Below, one piece after another: positions 16,811 through 24,713 of a DNA stretch of 64,000 bases (positions are counted from its first letter, which is position 1; each line of letters begins with the position of its first letter). Under the pieces are notes generated by a model. It was not told where the DNA came from. It saw nothing but the letters and a program-made list of their open reading frames with translations, and ran no database searches. This DNA comes from Thermohalobaculum sp038534135 (GTDB lineage: Bacteria > Pseudomonadota > Alphaproteobacteria > Rhodobacterales > Rhodobacteraceae). The position numbers were made by a program, and so were the translations under genes. The stretch spans positions 1-64,000 of the forward strand of contig JBCAXJ010000018.1 in assembly GCA_038534135.1 (NCBI GenBank), in the 5' to 3' direction.

Positions 16811-18031
16811 ATGATCCCGACCGCAGCGCCCGAAAGCCTGGGTTTCGACCCGGGCCGTCTCGCCCGGATCAAACCGTGGATGCAGCGCTGGGTCGATCAG
16901 GGCAAGTTTCCCGGCGCCCAGACGCTGATCGCGCGGCATGGTCAGATCGCCTATTGCGACCATGTGGGCCAGCGCGATATCGAGGCCGCCCTGCCCTGGG
17001 AGCGCGACACGATCGTCCGCATCTATTCGATGACCAAGCCGATCACGTCGCTTGCCTATTTGATGCTGTTCGAGGATGGATTGTGCCATCTGGACACACC
17101 GGTCGACGAGTTCCTGCCGGAGTTCCACGACTGCCAGGTCCTGATCGACGGCGCGGTATCGCTGGATCAGGTGCGCCCCGCCGAGACGCGGATGACGGTG
17201 CACCACCTGCTCACCCATACCTCGGGTTTCACGTATTCATTCAATGAAGGCGTGTTGGCGCAGGCGATGCTGGAGCACAAGCTCGACTTCGGATCGAAGC
17301 GCAAGTCGCTGGACGACACGGTCAAGCGGTTGGCCGAATTGCCGTTGGGCTTCGATCCGGGCGCTCAATGGAACTACGGCGTGTCGACGGATGTGCTCGG
17401 CCGGGTGGTCGAGGTCGTCACAGGCCAGCCGCTCGCACAGGTTTTCCAGGACCGGATCCTTGGGCCGCTGGGCATGACCGACACCGCATTCGGGGTGCCG
17501 GAGGCCAAGCTCGACCGCTTCGCCGCGTGTTACGTTAAGACGGACGAGGATCCGCTGAAGCTGATGGATACGCCTGCGAAGACACCGTATCACGCGGACA
17601 ATGTGGCCTTGCATTCCGGAGGCGGTGGCCTGGTCTCGACCATCGACGATTACCTGAAATTCGCCGAATTGCTGCGCGGCAAAGGGCAACTGGGCGATGT
17701 GCGCCTGGTGGCCCCGCGCACGGCGGAATTGATGGCGACCAATGCGCTGCCCGGCGATCTCGCCTCGATGGGGCAACCGGTGTTCTCGGAAGTGTCGTTC
17801 GACGGTGTCGGGTTCGGCCTCGGCGTCAGCGTCACGATCAATCCGGGTTTGGCAAAGACGGCATGCTCCATGGGGGATTTCGGCTGGGGCGGCATGGCCT
17901 CGACCATGTTTTGGGTCGATCCCGTGATGGACATGGTCGTGATCTTCATGACGCAGCTCGTCCCGTCCTCGAGCTATCCGAACCGCAAGGAACTGCGTGC
18001 GATGGCCTATTCTTCGCTGACCGCGCCGTGA
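16811..18031 (+). CDS. serine hydrolase, class C beta-lactamase / EstB-like
   Basis: A 406-residue penicillin-binding-fold hydrolase. The S-x-x-K motif is SMTK in RIYSMTKPITSLA (about residue 75), the tyrosine motif is NYGVSTDVLGRVVE, and a late FGWGGMAST block replaces the KTG triad. No signal peptide is seen, which argues for a cytoplasmic esterase rather than an antibiotic-resistance enzyme. A membrane protein gene begins 6 nt after its stop. Confidence 0.9.
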   Translation: MIPTAAPESLGFDPGRLARIKPWMQRWVDQGKFPGAQTLIARHGQIAYCDHVGQRDIEAALPWERDTIVRIYSMTKPITSLAYLMLFEDGLCHLDTPVDEFLPEFHDCQVLIDGAVSLDQVRPAETRMTVHHLLTHTSGFTYSFNEGVLAQAMLEHKLDFGSKRKSLDDTVKRLAELPLGFDPGAQWNYGVSTDVLGRVVEVVTGQPLAQVFQDRILGPLGMTDTAFGVPEAKLDRFAACYVKTDEDPLKLMDTPAKTPYHADNVALHSGGGGLVSTIDDYLKFAELLRGKGQLGDVRLVAPRTAELMATNALPGDLASMGQPVFSEVSFDGVGFGLGVSVTINPGLAKTACSMGDFGWGGMASTMFWVDPVMDMVVIFMTQLVPSSSYPNRKELRAMAYSSLTAP

Positions 18032-18037
18032 CCGATC

Positions 18038-18970
18038 TTGCCCCTACTTGACTGGATCGGCGCGCGCGCCCGGTGGTTCCTGGCGCTAGGCGTCGTCGCC
18101 GCACTGATCATTCCGGGACCGGGCGCCCTTCTGGACGGCACGGTGCCGTTCTGGGTCGCGGTGCTCTACGGGCTTGCGATGACCCGGATCGATCTGGGCG
18201 CGGTCGCGCGCAGGGCTCTGGTGCCGCGCCGACTTCTGCGCAATCTCGGCCTGCTCGCGCTCCTGATGGCGGCAACACCGGCGCTGGCCTTGGGGATCGG
18301 CGTAGCGACCGGGCTGCCGCAGCCGCTGATCGAAGCACTGGTGTATACCACTGCGGCACCGCCGCTTGGCTCCGCGACCGCGTTCTGCCTGATGCTCGGT
18401 CTGAACGCTGCGTTTGCGCTGGAATTGACCGTATTGGGATCCCTGATCGCGCCGCTGTCCATGCCACTGGTCACGGGGGTCTTGCTTGGCGAAGCACTGC
18501 CGGTCGAGGCCGGCGAGATGCTCCTCCGCCTGGCGACGCTGATCGGGCTCGCGACAGCCGGTGCGATCGCCGCGCGCACCCTGTTGACCCCGGCACGGAT
18601 CGAGCGGCATGCACGGTCTTTCGACGGCACGGCATCGCTGATCCTGGTGCTGTTTCTGTTCCCGTTGTTTCACGGCATGACGGACCTGATCGCCCAGATG
18701 CCGGGCTTCGCGCTGGCCTGCCTGATTGCCGCCTTCGTCGCCAATATCGGGGTTCAGGCTCTCAGCTTTGCCGCCACGCGCAGGATCGCCGGGGCCGAGA
18801 TCGGCGGAGCGGTATCGCTGGTCTGGGGCAATCGCAATGCAGCACTAACCCTCGCGTTCTTGCCGGAGGCACCGCTGATCACGCTCTACATCGCACTCTA
18901 TCAGTTCCCGATGTACATGACGCCGCTGGTCATGCGCCCGATTATCGGACCACCGCGTCTGGAGCGTTAA
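18038..18970 (+). CDS. polytopic membrane protein, possibly bile acid:Na+ symporter-like
   Basis: About nine or ten hydrophobic helices in 310 residues with few polar loops. The pattern of internal GLPQPLIEALVYTTAAPPLGSATAF and the late VWGNRNAALTLAF recalls the BASS/arsenite-permease fold, where broken helices carry such asparagine-containing turns, but I cannot assign it firmly. The only reasonable start is TTG 18038, 6 nt after the serine hydrolase stop, so translation is probably coupled to that gene. Confidence 0.65.
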   Translation: MPLLDWIGARARWFLALGVVAALIIPGPGALLDGTVPFWVAVLYGLAMTRIDLGAVARRALVPRRLLRNLGLLALLMAATPALALGIGVATGLPQPLIEALVYTTAAPPLGSATAFCLMLGLNAAFALELTVLGSLIAPLSMPLVTGVLLGEALPVEAGEMLLRLATLIGLATAGAIAARTLLTPARIERHARSFDGTASLILVLFLFPLFHGMTDLIAQMPGFALACLIAAFVANIGVQALSFAATRRIAGAEIGGAVSLVWGNRNAALTLAFLPEAPLITLYIALYQFPMYMTPLVMRPIIGPPRLER

Positions 18971-19113
18971 CCTGAGAACGCAGTGCACCGTTGACGTAAG
19001 CGCCAACACCTGGCCGAGGCCCGGACGGGCCGAGGTCAGGGTATGTCGTCTCCAGCGGCGCAGCCGATGGAGCCCGTTTGCCAAGTCGTTTCGGTTCGCC
19101 GCGTCGTTTCGGT

Positions 19114-19884
19114 TTAAATCAAGCCCTGGCTTCGAAAGCTCGTGTCGTATTCCTTGCCCACGATGACGTGGTCGTGGACAATAATCCCGACGGCCTTGGC
19201 GGCCTGCTCGATCTGGCGGGTCATCTCGATGTCGGCACGGCTGGGGGTCGGATCGCCCGATGGGTGATTGTGCACCAGGATGATCGCCGAGGCGTTCAGC
19301 TCCAGGCAGCGTTTGACCACTTCGCGCGGATAGACCGGCACGTGATCCACGGTGCCGCGCGCTTGCTGCTCGTCCGCGATCAGCACGTTCTTGCGATCCA
19401 GAAACAGGATCCGGAACTGTTCCGTATCCTGATGCGCCATTGCCGTCTTGCAATACGCCATCAACGCGGACCAGCTCGAAAGCGCATCCTTGTTCATCAC
19501 CTTTGCGCGCGCCAGCCGATGCGCCGCCGCCTCGACGATCTTCAGCTCGCACACGATCGCGGGACCGACACCGGGCACCGTGACCAGCCGCGAAACCGGC
19601 GCTGAGATCACGCCGTTGAAATCGCTGAACTCTTCCAGAAGGCGCTTGGCCAGGGGTTTGACATCCCGCTGCGGGACCGCCCGAAACAACACAAGCTCCA
19701 GCATCTCGTAATCGGCGAGGCTTTGCTGCCCGGCCGTCAAGAACCGTTCGCGCAACCGCGCGCGGTGCCCAGCGGTGTGCTTGCGCGATACCTTCGAGGT
19801 CCGCGGCTCGAGCAATCCTTCCAGGCTCGACTCCTCTTCGAACCCGAACATGAAGTTTTGTTGTTTGTTCACGTGCCTGCCCAT
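19114..19884 (-). CDS. radC: RadC-type JAB/MPN domain protein
   Basis: The C-terminal JAMM domain shows the metal-binding HNHPSGDPTPSRAD, with a conserved glutamate upstream (DTEQFRILFLDRKN region). A helix-hairpin-helix-like segment (VTVPGVGPAIVCELK) precedes it, the usual RadC order. The length of 256 residues is a little over the family norm because of an N-terminal tail. Starts at 19884 (MGRHVNKQQ) and 19851 (MFGFEEE) are both plausible. Despite the gene name, a direct role in DNA repair is not established for RadC. A short direct repeat (GTCGTTTCGGTT twice, about 19083-19115) lies at its 3' end. Confidence 0.88.
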   Translation of the reverse strand: MGRHVNKQQNFMFGFEEESSLEGLLEPRTSKVSRKHTAGHRARLRERFLTAGQQSLADYEMLELVLFRAVPQRDVKPLAKRLLEEFSDFNGVISAPVSRLVTVPGVGPAIVCELKIVEAAAHRLARAKVMNKDALSSWSALMAYCKTAMAHQDTEQFRILFLDRKNVLIADEQQARGTVDHVPVYPREVVKRCLELNASAIILVHNHPSGDPTPSRADIEMTRQIEQAAKAVGIIVHDHVIVGKEYDTSFRSQGLI

Positions 19885-20122
19885 TCCCGTGCGCCGGCCC
19901 TGTTCTGACCGCCCACTCGCTCCAGCGCCTAGACCAAGTGTGGTTACCAAGAGGTTAGAGAGATGAACGCGCCTGTCGCCTCACCATTTCCGAGGAGGTC
20001 GGGCGGCACCGGGCACCGCAGCGCCGTCTCATTGCCACAGCAAGGCGTCAGCATCTTGACCCTTCGCCCGCCACTCGGGTAATTCCGCCGCAAGTTTGAA
20101 AATCTTTTCCAGGAGGCCGCCC

Positions 20123-21052
20123 ATGAAGGCGACGCGCGCAGTTCAGAAAATCCTTGCAAACTACGAAGGCGACACACCGGGCGTGAAAGGCAACCTCTGC
20201 CGCATGCTGATGAACGGCAAGCTCGGCGGCACCGGAAAGATGATCATTCTGCCTGTCGATCAGGGCTTCGAGCACGGCCCTGCCCGATCCTTCGCGCCGA
20301 ACCCGGATGCCTACGACCCACACTATCACTACCAGTTGGCGATCGATGCGGGCCTGAACGCCTACGCGGCCCCGCTCGGCCCGCTCGAGGCCGGCGCGGA
20401 CACGTTCGCCGGTCAGATCCCGACGATCCTTAAGGTGAACTCGGCCAACTCGCTGATGTCCGGCACCGCGGGCAAGAACCAGGCGGTCACCGCCAGCGTC
20501 GAGGACGCGCTGCGCCTGGGCTGCTCGGCCATCGGGTTCACGGTCTATCCCGGCTCGGACATGGCGCTGGACATGTTCGAGGAGATTTCCGAGATGCGCC
20601 GCGAAGCGGCGGCACTGGGCATTGCCACGGTCATCTGGTCCTATCCGCGCGGCGAGGCTGTCACCAAGGACGGCGAGACCGCGATCGATGTCGCAGCCTA
20701 TGCCGCGCACATCGCCGCCCTGCTGGGTGCGCACATCATCAAGGTCAAACTGTCGACCGATCACCTGATGCTGAAAGAGGCCAAAAAGGTCTACGAGGAC
20801 GAGAAGATCGACATCTCGACCCAGGCCGCCCGCGTGGCGGATTGTGTCAAGTCGGCCTTCGATGGCCGCCGCGTCATCGTCTTCTCGGGCGGCGCCAAGA
20901 AGGGCGAGAACTCGGTCTATGACGATGCCCGTGCGATCCGCGACGGCGGCGGCAACGGCTCGATCATTGGCCGCAACACGTTCCAGCGCCCGCGTGCCGA
21001 AGCAATTGCGATGCTGAACCAACTGATCGACATCTACAAAGGCAAGGCCTGA
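20123..21052 (+). CDS. fbaB: class I fructose-bisphosphate aldolase (FbaB/DhnA type)
   Basis: This 309-residue TIM-barrel enzyme cleaves fructose 1,6-bisphosphate to two triose phosphates in glycolysis, or runs in reverse. The Schiff-base lysine lies in HIIKVKLSTDH, with PVDQGFEHGP near the N-terminus and the phosphate-binding FSGGAKKG and GGNGSIIGRNTFQR at the C-terminal side. The start is ATG 20123 with AGGAGG upstream. A terminator follows at 21119-21147, so it is likely monocistronic. Confidence 0.93.
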   Translation: MKATRAVQKILANYEGDTPGVKGNLCRMLMNGKLGGTGKMIILPVDQGFEHGPARSFAPNPDAYDPHYHYQLAIDAGLNAYAAPLGPLEAGADTFAGQIPTILKVNSANSLMSGTAGKNQAVTASVEDALRLGCSAIGFTVYPGSDMALDMFEEISEMRREAAALGIATVIWSYPRGEAVTKDGETAIDVAAYAAHIAALLGAHIIKVKLSTDHLMLKEAKKVYEDEKIDISTQAARVADCVKSAFDGRRVIVFSGGAKKGENSVYDDARAIRDGGGNGSIIGRNTFQRPRAEAIAMLNQLIDIYKGKA

Positions 21053-21118
21053 GCTTGTTTTCCGAGCGCGGGTGACCCCGCCCGGAAGTGGATCACCCAA
21101 ATTCCACGATACGGATGC

Positions 21119-21147
21119 AATGCCGCTTTGAGAGAAGCGGCATTTTT
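21119..21147 (+). terminator. intrinsic terminator after the aldolase gene
   Basis: ATGCCGCTT (21120-21128) pairs with AAGCGGCAT (21135-21143), followed by TTTTT. Confidence 0.85.
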
Positions 21148-21235
21148 CATTGAATTTCACAGATCTGGCCTGCACGCGCCAGCGTAACCGGTACGTGACA
21201 CAATTTCGTGCACAGAACATCTGAGGAAATTGACA

Positions 21236-21529
21236 ATGACCGATTCCAAGAAAACAGCTCAGCCGGAAACCATGTCCGACGACGCCCTGGACGCAGCCGC
21301 TGGCGGTGGCCTCTTCTCGAAGCTCGGCGAGGGCGTAAACGGACCGCTCAAGGCTCAGGTCGCTCGCTTTGCATATGACGACGACGGCAATCTGAAGGCC
21401 AAGACGCTGATCGCCCAGGCCTCTGGCAGCGGCAACATCGCGGGCGGCAGCCCGGCGGGGACAGCGACCTACGTCTTTGACGAAGAAATCGACGGCGACT
21501 TCGTGCCTGTCACCTACAAGCTTTCCTGA
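21236..21529 (+). CDS. small protein with a GG-type leader-like N-terminus
   Basis: This 97-residue protein starts at ATG 21236 (GAGG about 10 nt upstream; a TTG at 21230 is in frame). Residues about 13-26 read MSDDALDAAAGGG, resembling the acidic L-x-x-(V/A)-x-GG leader end of peptides exported by C39-peptidase ABC transporters. The remainder (KAQVARFAYDDDGNLKAK and GSGNIAGGSPAGTATYVF) is glycine- and aspartate-rich with no cysteine. No transporter or modifying enzyme lies near, so this is a resemblance only. No family is recognised. Confidence 0.65.
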   Translation: MTDSKKTAQPETMSDDALDAAAGGGLFSKLGEGVNGPLKAQVARFAYDDDGNLKAKTLIAQASGSGNIAGGSPAGTATYVFDEEIDGDFVPVTYKLS

Positions 21530-21949
21530 TCAGCGGGCGCAGTCCAGCAAGCGCAGCGTCTCCGGATCCGGCGCACCGTAGAACAGATCGAGGGCGCGCC
21601 CGAAAACCTTGGGCGCGTCTGCCGTGTGGCCGAACAGAGTGCAGCAGGAGCGAAACTTCAGGTCATCGGGTGACCCGAAGATTTCGTGCACCGTCTTCGG
21701 ATGACCAGCCATCGCAGCGGCGGTACAGTCTTGGAGACGGGGTCCTAAAATCGGGTGCGCCAGATACGCCTCGGCTTCGGTCATATCGGCGATCCCGTAA
21801 TACCGTGCCCGGTCGCTGCGGCCGAGCGCCCGCAGTTGCGGGAAAATGAACCACATCCAGTGGGTGCGTTTTTCAGCCTGGCCCAGTTCAGCCATGACAG
21901 CGTCAATGACCGGTGCCTGGGCCGTCACGAACCGTTCCAGATCATGCAT
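21530..21949 (-). CDS. DUF1810 family protein
   Basis: A 139-residue cytosolic protein with the DUF1810 signature HWMWFIFPQLRALGRS, the YYGIADMTEA block and KFRSCCTLF. The function of the family is unknown. The start is ATG 21949 (MHDLERF); GTG 21958 is also in frame. Its stop codon abuts that of the convergent small gene at 21529 with no space for a terminator. Confidence 0.88.
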   Translation of the reverse strand: MHDLERFVTAQAPVIDAVMAELGQAEKRTHWMWFIFPQLRALGRSDRARYYGIADMTEAEAYLAHPILGPRLQDCTAAAMAGHPKTVHEIFGSPDDLKFRSCCTLFGHTADAPKVFGRALDLFYGAPDPETLRLLDCAR

Positions 21950-22055
21950 GTGCGCCACTCGCTCTTATACACTATTCTTCCGATTGTAGCACATGTCACA
22001 GACTCGCCGACGGTCCCGGGTCATCATCACAACAATTGCAGGAAGGATGCTGATC

Positions 22056-22418
22056 ATGACCGAAGCCGCTGCGCCTGATCTCGCAAGTCCCGCAACTGCG
22101 AACGCACTCAGCCTGACAGTCTTCGTCATCGGGTCCGCCATCCTCTATGCAGGCGCCATGGTCGCAATGAAGTTCTGGGGTCAGGTCTCGCCCACCTTGC
22201 TGCTGCTGATCATCGCGTTGATGGTCGGCGGGGGCGTCTGGCTCGAGATCGGCGCCTTGCAGACCGAGCGCCTGGCGATGGTGTATGTTCTGATCCTGGG
22301 TGCGGAATGCATCCTGATCGCGATTGCCTCGGCACTTTGGTTTGGCGAGACCTTCAGCGCGCGCGAGATCCTGGGCGGCGGCCTGATCGTGCTGGGAACA
22401 GCGATCGCCTGGATCTGA
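22056..22418 (+). CDS. small membrane protein, EamA/SMR-like
   Basis: A 120-residue protein with four hydrophobic helices, of the size of half a drug/metabolite transporter. ALWFGETFSAREILGGGLIVLGTAIAW at the C-terminus is the typical terminal EamA-type motif. I choose ATG 22056 because GGAAGG is then 9 nt upstream. Substrate unknown; it would need to dimerise like SMR proteins. Confidence 0.75.
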   Translation: MTEAAAPDLASPATANALSLTVFVIGSAILYAGAMVAMKFWGQVSPTLLLLIIALMVGGGVWLEIGALQTERLAMVYVLILGAECILIAIASALWFGETFSAREILGGGLIVLGTAIAWI

Positions 22419-22463
22419 CGATCCGCGCTTTACGCCTGTTGCGGAACCGGGCAGTGTCCGGCG

Positions 22464-22895
22464 ATGGCAAGTGCGAAACAAATCATCCAGACGCTCGGTC
22501 TCCAGCCTCATCCCGAAGGCGGTTGGTATGCCGAGACCTGGCGGGCCAAGGCGTCGGACGGCGAACGCGCGTCCGGAACAGCAATCTATTATCTGCTCGA
22601 AGCCGGTGACGTCAGCCACTGGCACCGTGTCGATGCCGCAGAGGTCTGGCACTGGTATGCGGGAGGGCCGTTGTCGCTCACAGTCTCGCCCAATGGGCAT
22701 GATGCCGAGGCGATGGTCCTGGGACCGGAACTGAACGCGGGGCAGCGCCCGCAACGGATCATTCCGGCCGGCTGGTGGCAGACGGCGACGTCCCTGGGTG
22801 TCTGGACCCTGGTCGGCTGCACCGTGTCGCCGGGCTTCGAGTTTTCAGGCTTCGAGATGGCGCCGCCCGATTGGCGCCCGGTGCCGAGGTCGTAG
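22464..22895 (+). CDS. cupin domain protein (cupin_5/DUF985)
   Basis: A 143-residue single cupin. LQPHPEGGWYAETWRA is the family's first conserved block, SGTAIYYLLEAGDVSHWHRVDAAEVWHWYAG carries the metal-type histidines and glutamate, and IIPAGWWQTA and WTLVGCTVSPGFEFSGFEM complete the barrel. Enzyme activity is not known for the family. The gap to the thiE-like gene is 55 nt. Confidence 0.9.
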   Translation: MASAKQIIQTLGLQPHPEGGWYAETWRAKASDGERASGTAIYYLLEAGDVSHWHRVDAAEVWHWYAGGPLSLTVSPNGHDAEAMVLGPELNAGQRPQRIIPAGWWQTATSLGVWTLVGCTVSPGFEFSGFEMAPPDWRPVPRS

Positions 22896-22950
22896 GCCCG
22901 CATCGATTCACACTTGCGCATCGTTGGCAGTCAGCGCAGGTACGGCGACC

Positions 22951-23577
22951 ATGACAGACCTACCCGACTCCCGCCTCTACCTCGTGCTCCCTCAGGTTTT
23001 CGAACCGGCTGGGATGGCGACCCGCTTGGCAGATGTCTTCTCGCACGTCGCGATCGCGTGCGTCCGGATCGACCTGGGCGCTGCGGACGAGCATTCCTGG
23101 ACGCAGGCGGTGAACCATGCCATCGGGCCGTGCCATGACGCTGAGGTGGCCCTGGTCGTGACGGATCACTTTCGGCTCGTCGAACCCTTGGGCCTGGACG
23201 GAGTTCACCTCTCGGCCGCTGCCCGCACGCCGGTGCGCGAGGTCCGCAAGGAACTTGGCCCGGACCGGATCGTCGGAGCCTCCGCGGGCGCGTCGCAGCA
23301 TCAGGGACTGGTGCTGGCCGAGGCAGGTGCCGACTATGTCAGTTTGGGACCGGTCGGCGATGCCGGTGCGCTGGGCGATGCGGAGCGTGCCGGGGATGAG
23401 CTGTTCCAATGGTGGGCCGAGATGATCGAGACCCCGTGCGTGGCGGAGGGCGGCGTGACGGTGGAGCATGCTCAACGCCTGTCGCCCTGGACCGATTTCG
23501 TGGTTCCCGACCCAGCGATCTGGGATGCGCCGGATGCCCCGGAAAAGCTGAAGGCGTTCGAGGCGGCACTTCGCTGA
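22951..23577 (+). CDS. thiamine phosphate synthase-like protein (ThiE/TenI)
   Basis: A 208-residue TIM-barrel of the ThiE/TenI superfamily. GLDGVHLSA near residue 90, RIVGASAGASQHQGLVLAEAGADYVSLGPVG and the phosphate-loop FVAEGG-like CVAEGGVTVEHA match the fold. True ThiE has a lysine/arginine set binding pyrophosphate that I cannot all place here, so a TenI-like or diverged role is possible. ATG 22951 is chosen because upstream residues do not fit the family. Confidence 0.78.
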   Translation: MTDLPDSRLYLVLPQVFEPAGMATRLADVFSHVAIACVRIDLGAADEHSWTQAVNHAIGPCHDAEVALVVTDHFRLVEPLGLDGVHLSAAARTPVREVRKELGPDRIVGASAGASQHQGLVLAEAGADYVSLGPVGDAGALGDAERAGDELFQWWAEMIETPCVAEGGVTVEHAQRLSPWTDFVVPDPAIWDAPDAPEKLKAFEAALR

Positions 23578-23666
23578 TCGGCGTCGGGCTGAGGCTGCCA
23601 GGCACGCCCGAGTTAACTCGGCTGATTGCTCGCTCGGGTTTAGCCTGCATTGCAAGCAAAAGACGA

Positions 23667-23695
23667 TTGCCTCCTCGGGCCGGACCGACTATGAG
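23667..23695 (+). promoter_or_regulatory. promoter of tRNA-Thr
   Basis: TTGCCT (-35, 23667-23672), a 17-nt spacer and TATGAG (-10, 23690-23695) lie just before the tRNA gene. Confidence 0.6.
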
Positions 23696-23712
23696 GCCGC
23701 GCAAGCCTTTGG

Positions 23713-23788
23713 GCCGGCTTAGCTCAGCTGGTAGAGCAACTGATTTGTAATCAGTGGGTCGGGGGTTCGAGCCCCTCAGCCGGCACCA
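23713..23788 (+). tRNA. tRNA-Thr(UGU)
   Basis: A standard 76-nt cloverleaf: acceptor GCCGGCT pairs with AGCCGGC, the D arm is GCTCAGCTGGTAGAGC, the anticodon loop TTTGTAA gives UGU, the T arm is GGGGGTTCGAGCCCC-like, and CCA is encoded in the genome. It marks the left end of a small accessory patch. Confidence 0.97.
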
Positions 23789-23957
23789 ATAAAATCAACG
23801 GGTTAGCGAGACTTCAGCCCGACACTGCCCCGCCGTGTCACCACTATGTCACCGCGTAGCCGGAATACTTTGACGCCCAATACCATTCAGCCAGCCATTT
23901 GCATCTGGACGAATCCCGCTTCCTCTCCGCATGCTTCTTGGGCATGTGAAGGTATGA

Positions 23958-24335
23958 ATGATGCGGTACGTGTGTTGTCTATGTGTTTCGGTGCTTGCGC
24001 TAATGTAATCTGGGAAAGTTCATGCAGAGGCGGTGAAAATCGTTTGCGAGTTCGGCTTGAAATCAAACCTCAACGGCAGACACTTGGCAGAGGAAGGCTT
24101 CGTTCTCACTTTTCAATATGACACCATCTCAAACGACACCTTTATTATTGGCAACCAAGGGCTGTCGCCTGTGCACCTTATTCGGACAGAATGGGGAATG
24201 TCGTTTCTTGAGCCTGTCCGCACAGGCGCAGTTCAGACAACTTCGGTCGATAGCAACATGAACGTCGTGCATTCCCGGCATACCATCATCAATGGTGACC
24301 TTGAGCCATCGCAGTATTACGGGCAATGCAAGTAG
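23958..24335 (+). pseudogene. small secreted protein gene with a stop codon in its signal peptide
   Basis: From ATG 23958 the frame reads a signal-peptide-like MMRYVCCLCVSVLALM, then TAA at 24006-24008, then continues in the same frame SGKVHAEAVKIVCEFGL... to TAG at 24333. VHA-EA would be a normal signal peptidase site. So an exported protein of about 125 residues appears to be interrupted by a single nonsense codon; the remaining part (from GTG 24033, 100 residues) would stay in the cytoplasm. The mature part contains FQYDTISNDTFIIGNQG, HSRHTIINGDLEPSQYYGQC and two cysteines that could form a disulphide. I know similar secreted hypothetical proteins but no function. The base composition is lower in G+C than the surroundings. 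Confidence 0.6.
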
Positions 24336-24584
24336 CTAAAGGTCACCTTTGCAAAGCCGCGCCAACGCATTCACCAGCCGCGTTGCCTCGGTCGCCTCAA
24401 TCGTCCTGCCACCGTGCCGATACTGACCATGCGCCTTACCGCGCGGTGCACCGCCACCAGCGCCGTGCATCCGGCAGACATTCCATCCTCGCACGGCAGG
24501 CGAGCGGCAGGGCAGCCCCGTGCGCTTGGAATGCGCCGTGCAGCGCGGTGCGGCCTGAGCACGGTGCAAGGGGTTAGCGTCCAC
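24336..24584 (-). CDS. phage-associated small protein with HGG / CxxH-type motif
   Basis: An 82-residue basic protein of a type often found in alphaproteobacterial prophages and islands: RCTAHSKRTGLPCRSPAVRG followed by CRMHGAGGGAPRGKAHGQYRHGG. The cysteine and histidine spacing suggests a small zinc-binding domain. The start is GTG 24584, overlapping the end of the upstream fragment as such gene pairs normally do; a TTG at 24623 is in frame. Its stop is next to that of the convergent secreted-protein gene. Probably a remnant of an element that used the adjacent tRNA-Leu. Confidence 0.65.
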   Translation of the reverse strand: MDANPLHRAQAAPRCTAHSKRTGLPCRSPAVRGWNVCRMHGAGGGAPRGKAHGQYRHGGRTIEATEATRLVNALARLCKGDL

Positions 24585-24713
24585 TTTGTTCGCCCCTCCC
24601 CCCGGTCTCGACGGTGTCGACAATTGCCTGCCCGCCCGAGTTCACGGTCACATGCTCCACCGTCACCATCTGCTGGCCACCTTGCCGGTGCTTGCGCAAG
24701 GCTTCCATCTGCG
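24574..24713 (-). pseudogene. C-terminal fragment of a phage-type protein abutting tRNA-Leu
   Basis: Directly after the tRNA-Leu CCA end, the minus strand encodes TQMEALRKHRQGGQQ, MVTVEHVTVNSGGQAIV and a short tail to TAA at 24574. This is the recognisable end of a protein that in other alphaproteobacteria is encoded just before the HGG-motif gene. The rest of it is missing; the tRNA gene takes its place, which suggests deletion or recombination at the tRNA 3' end. Confidence 0.55.

Noticed and set aside
20048..21220. 390-residue minus-strand ORF
   Set aside because: Antisense to the class I aldolase gene and its terminator.
23820..23850. Phage attachment site after tRNA-Thr
   Set aside because: GTGTCACC repeats follow the tRNA but no copy of the tRNA 3' end or integrase gene is seen in the window.
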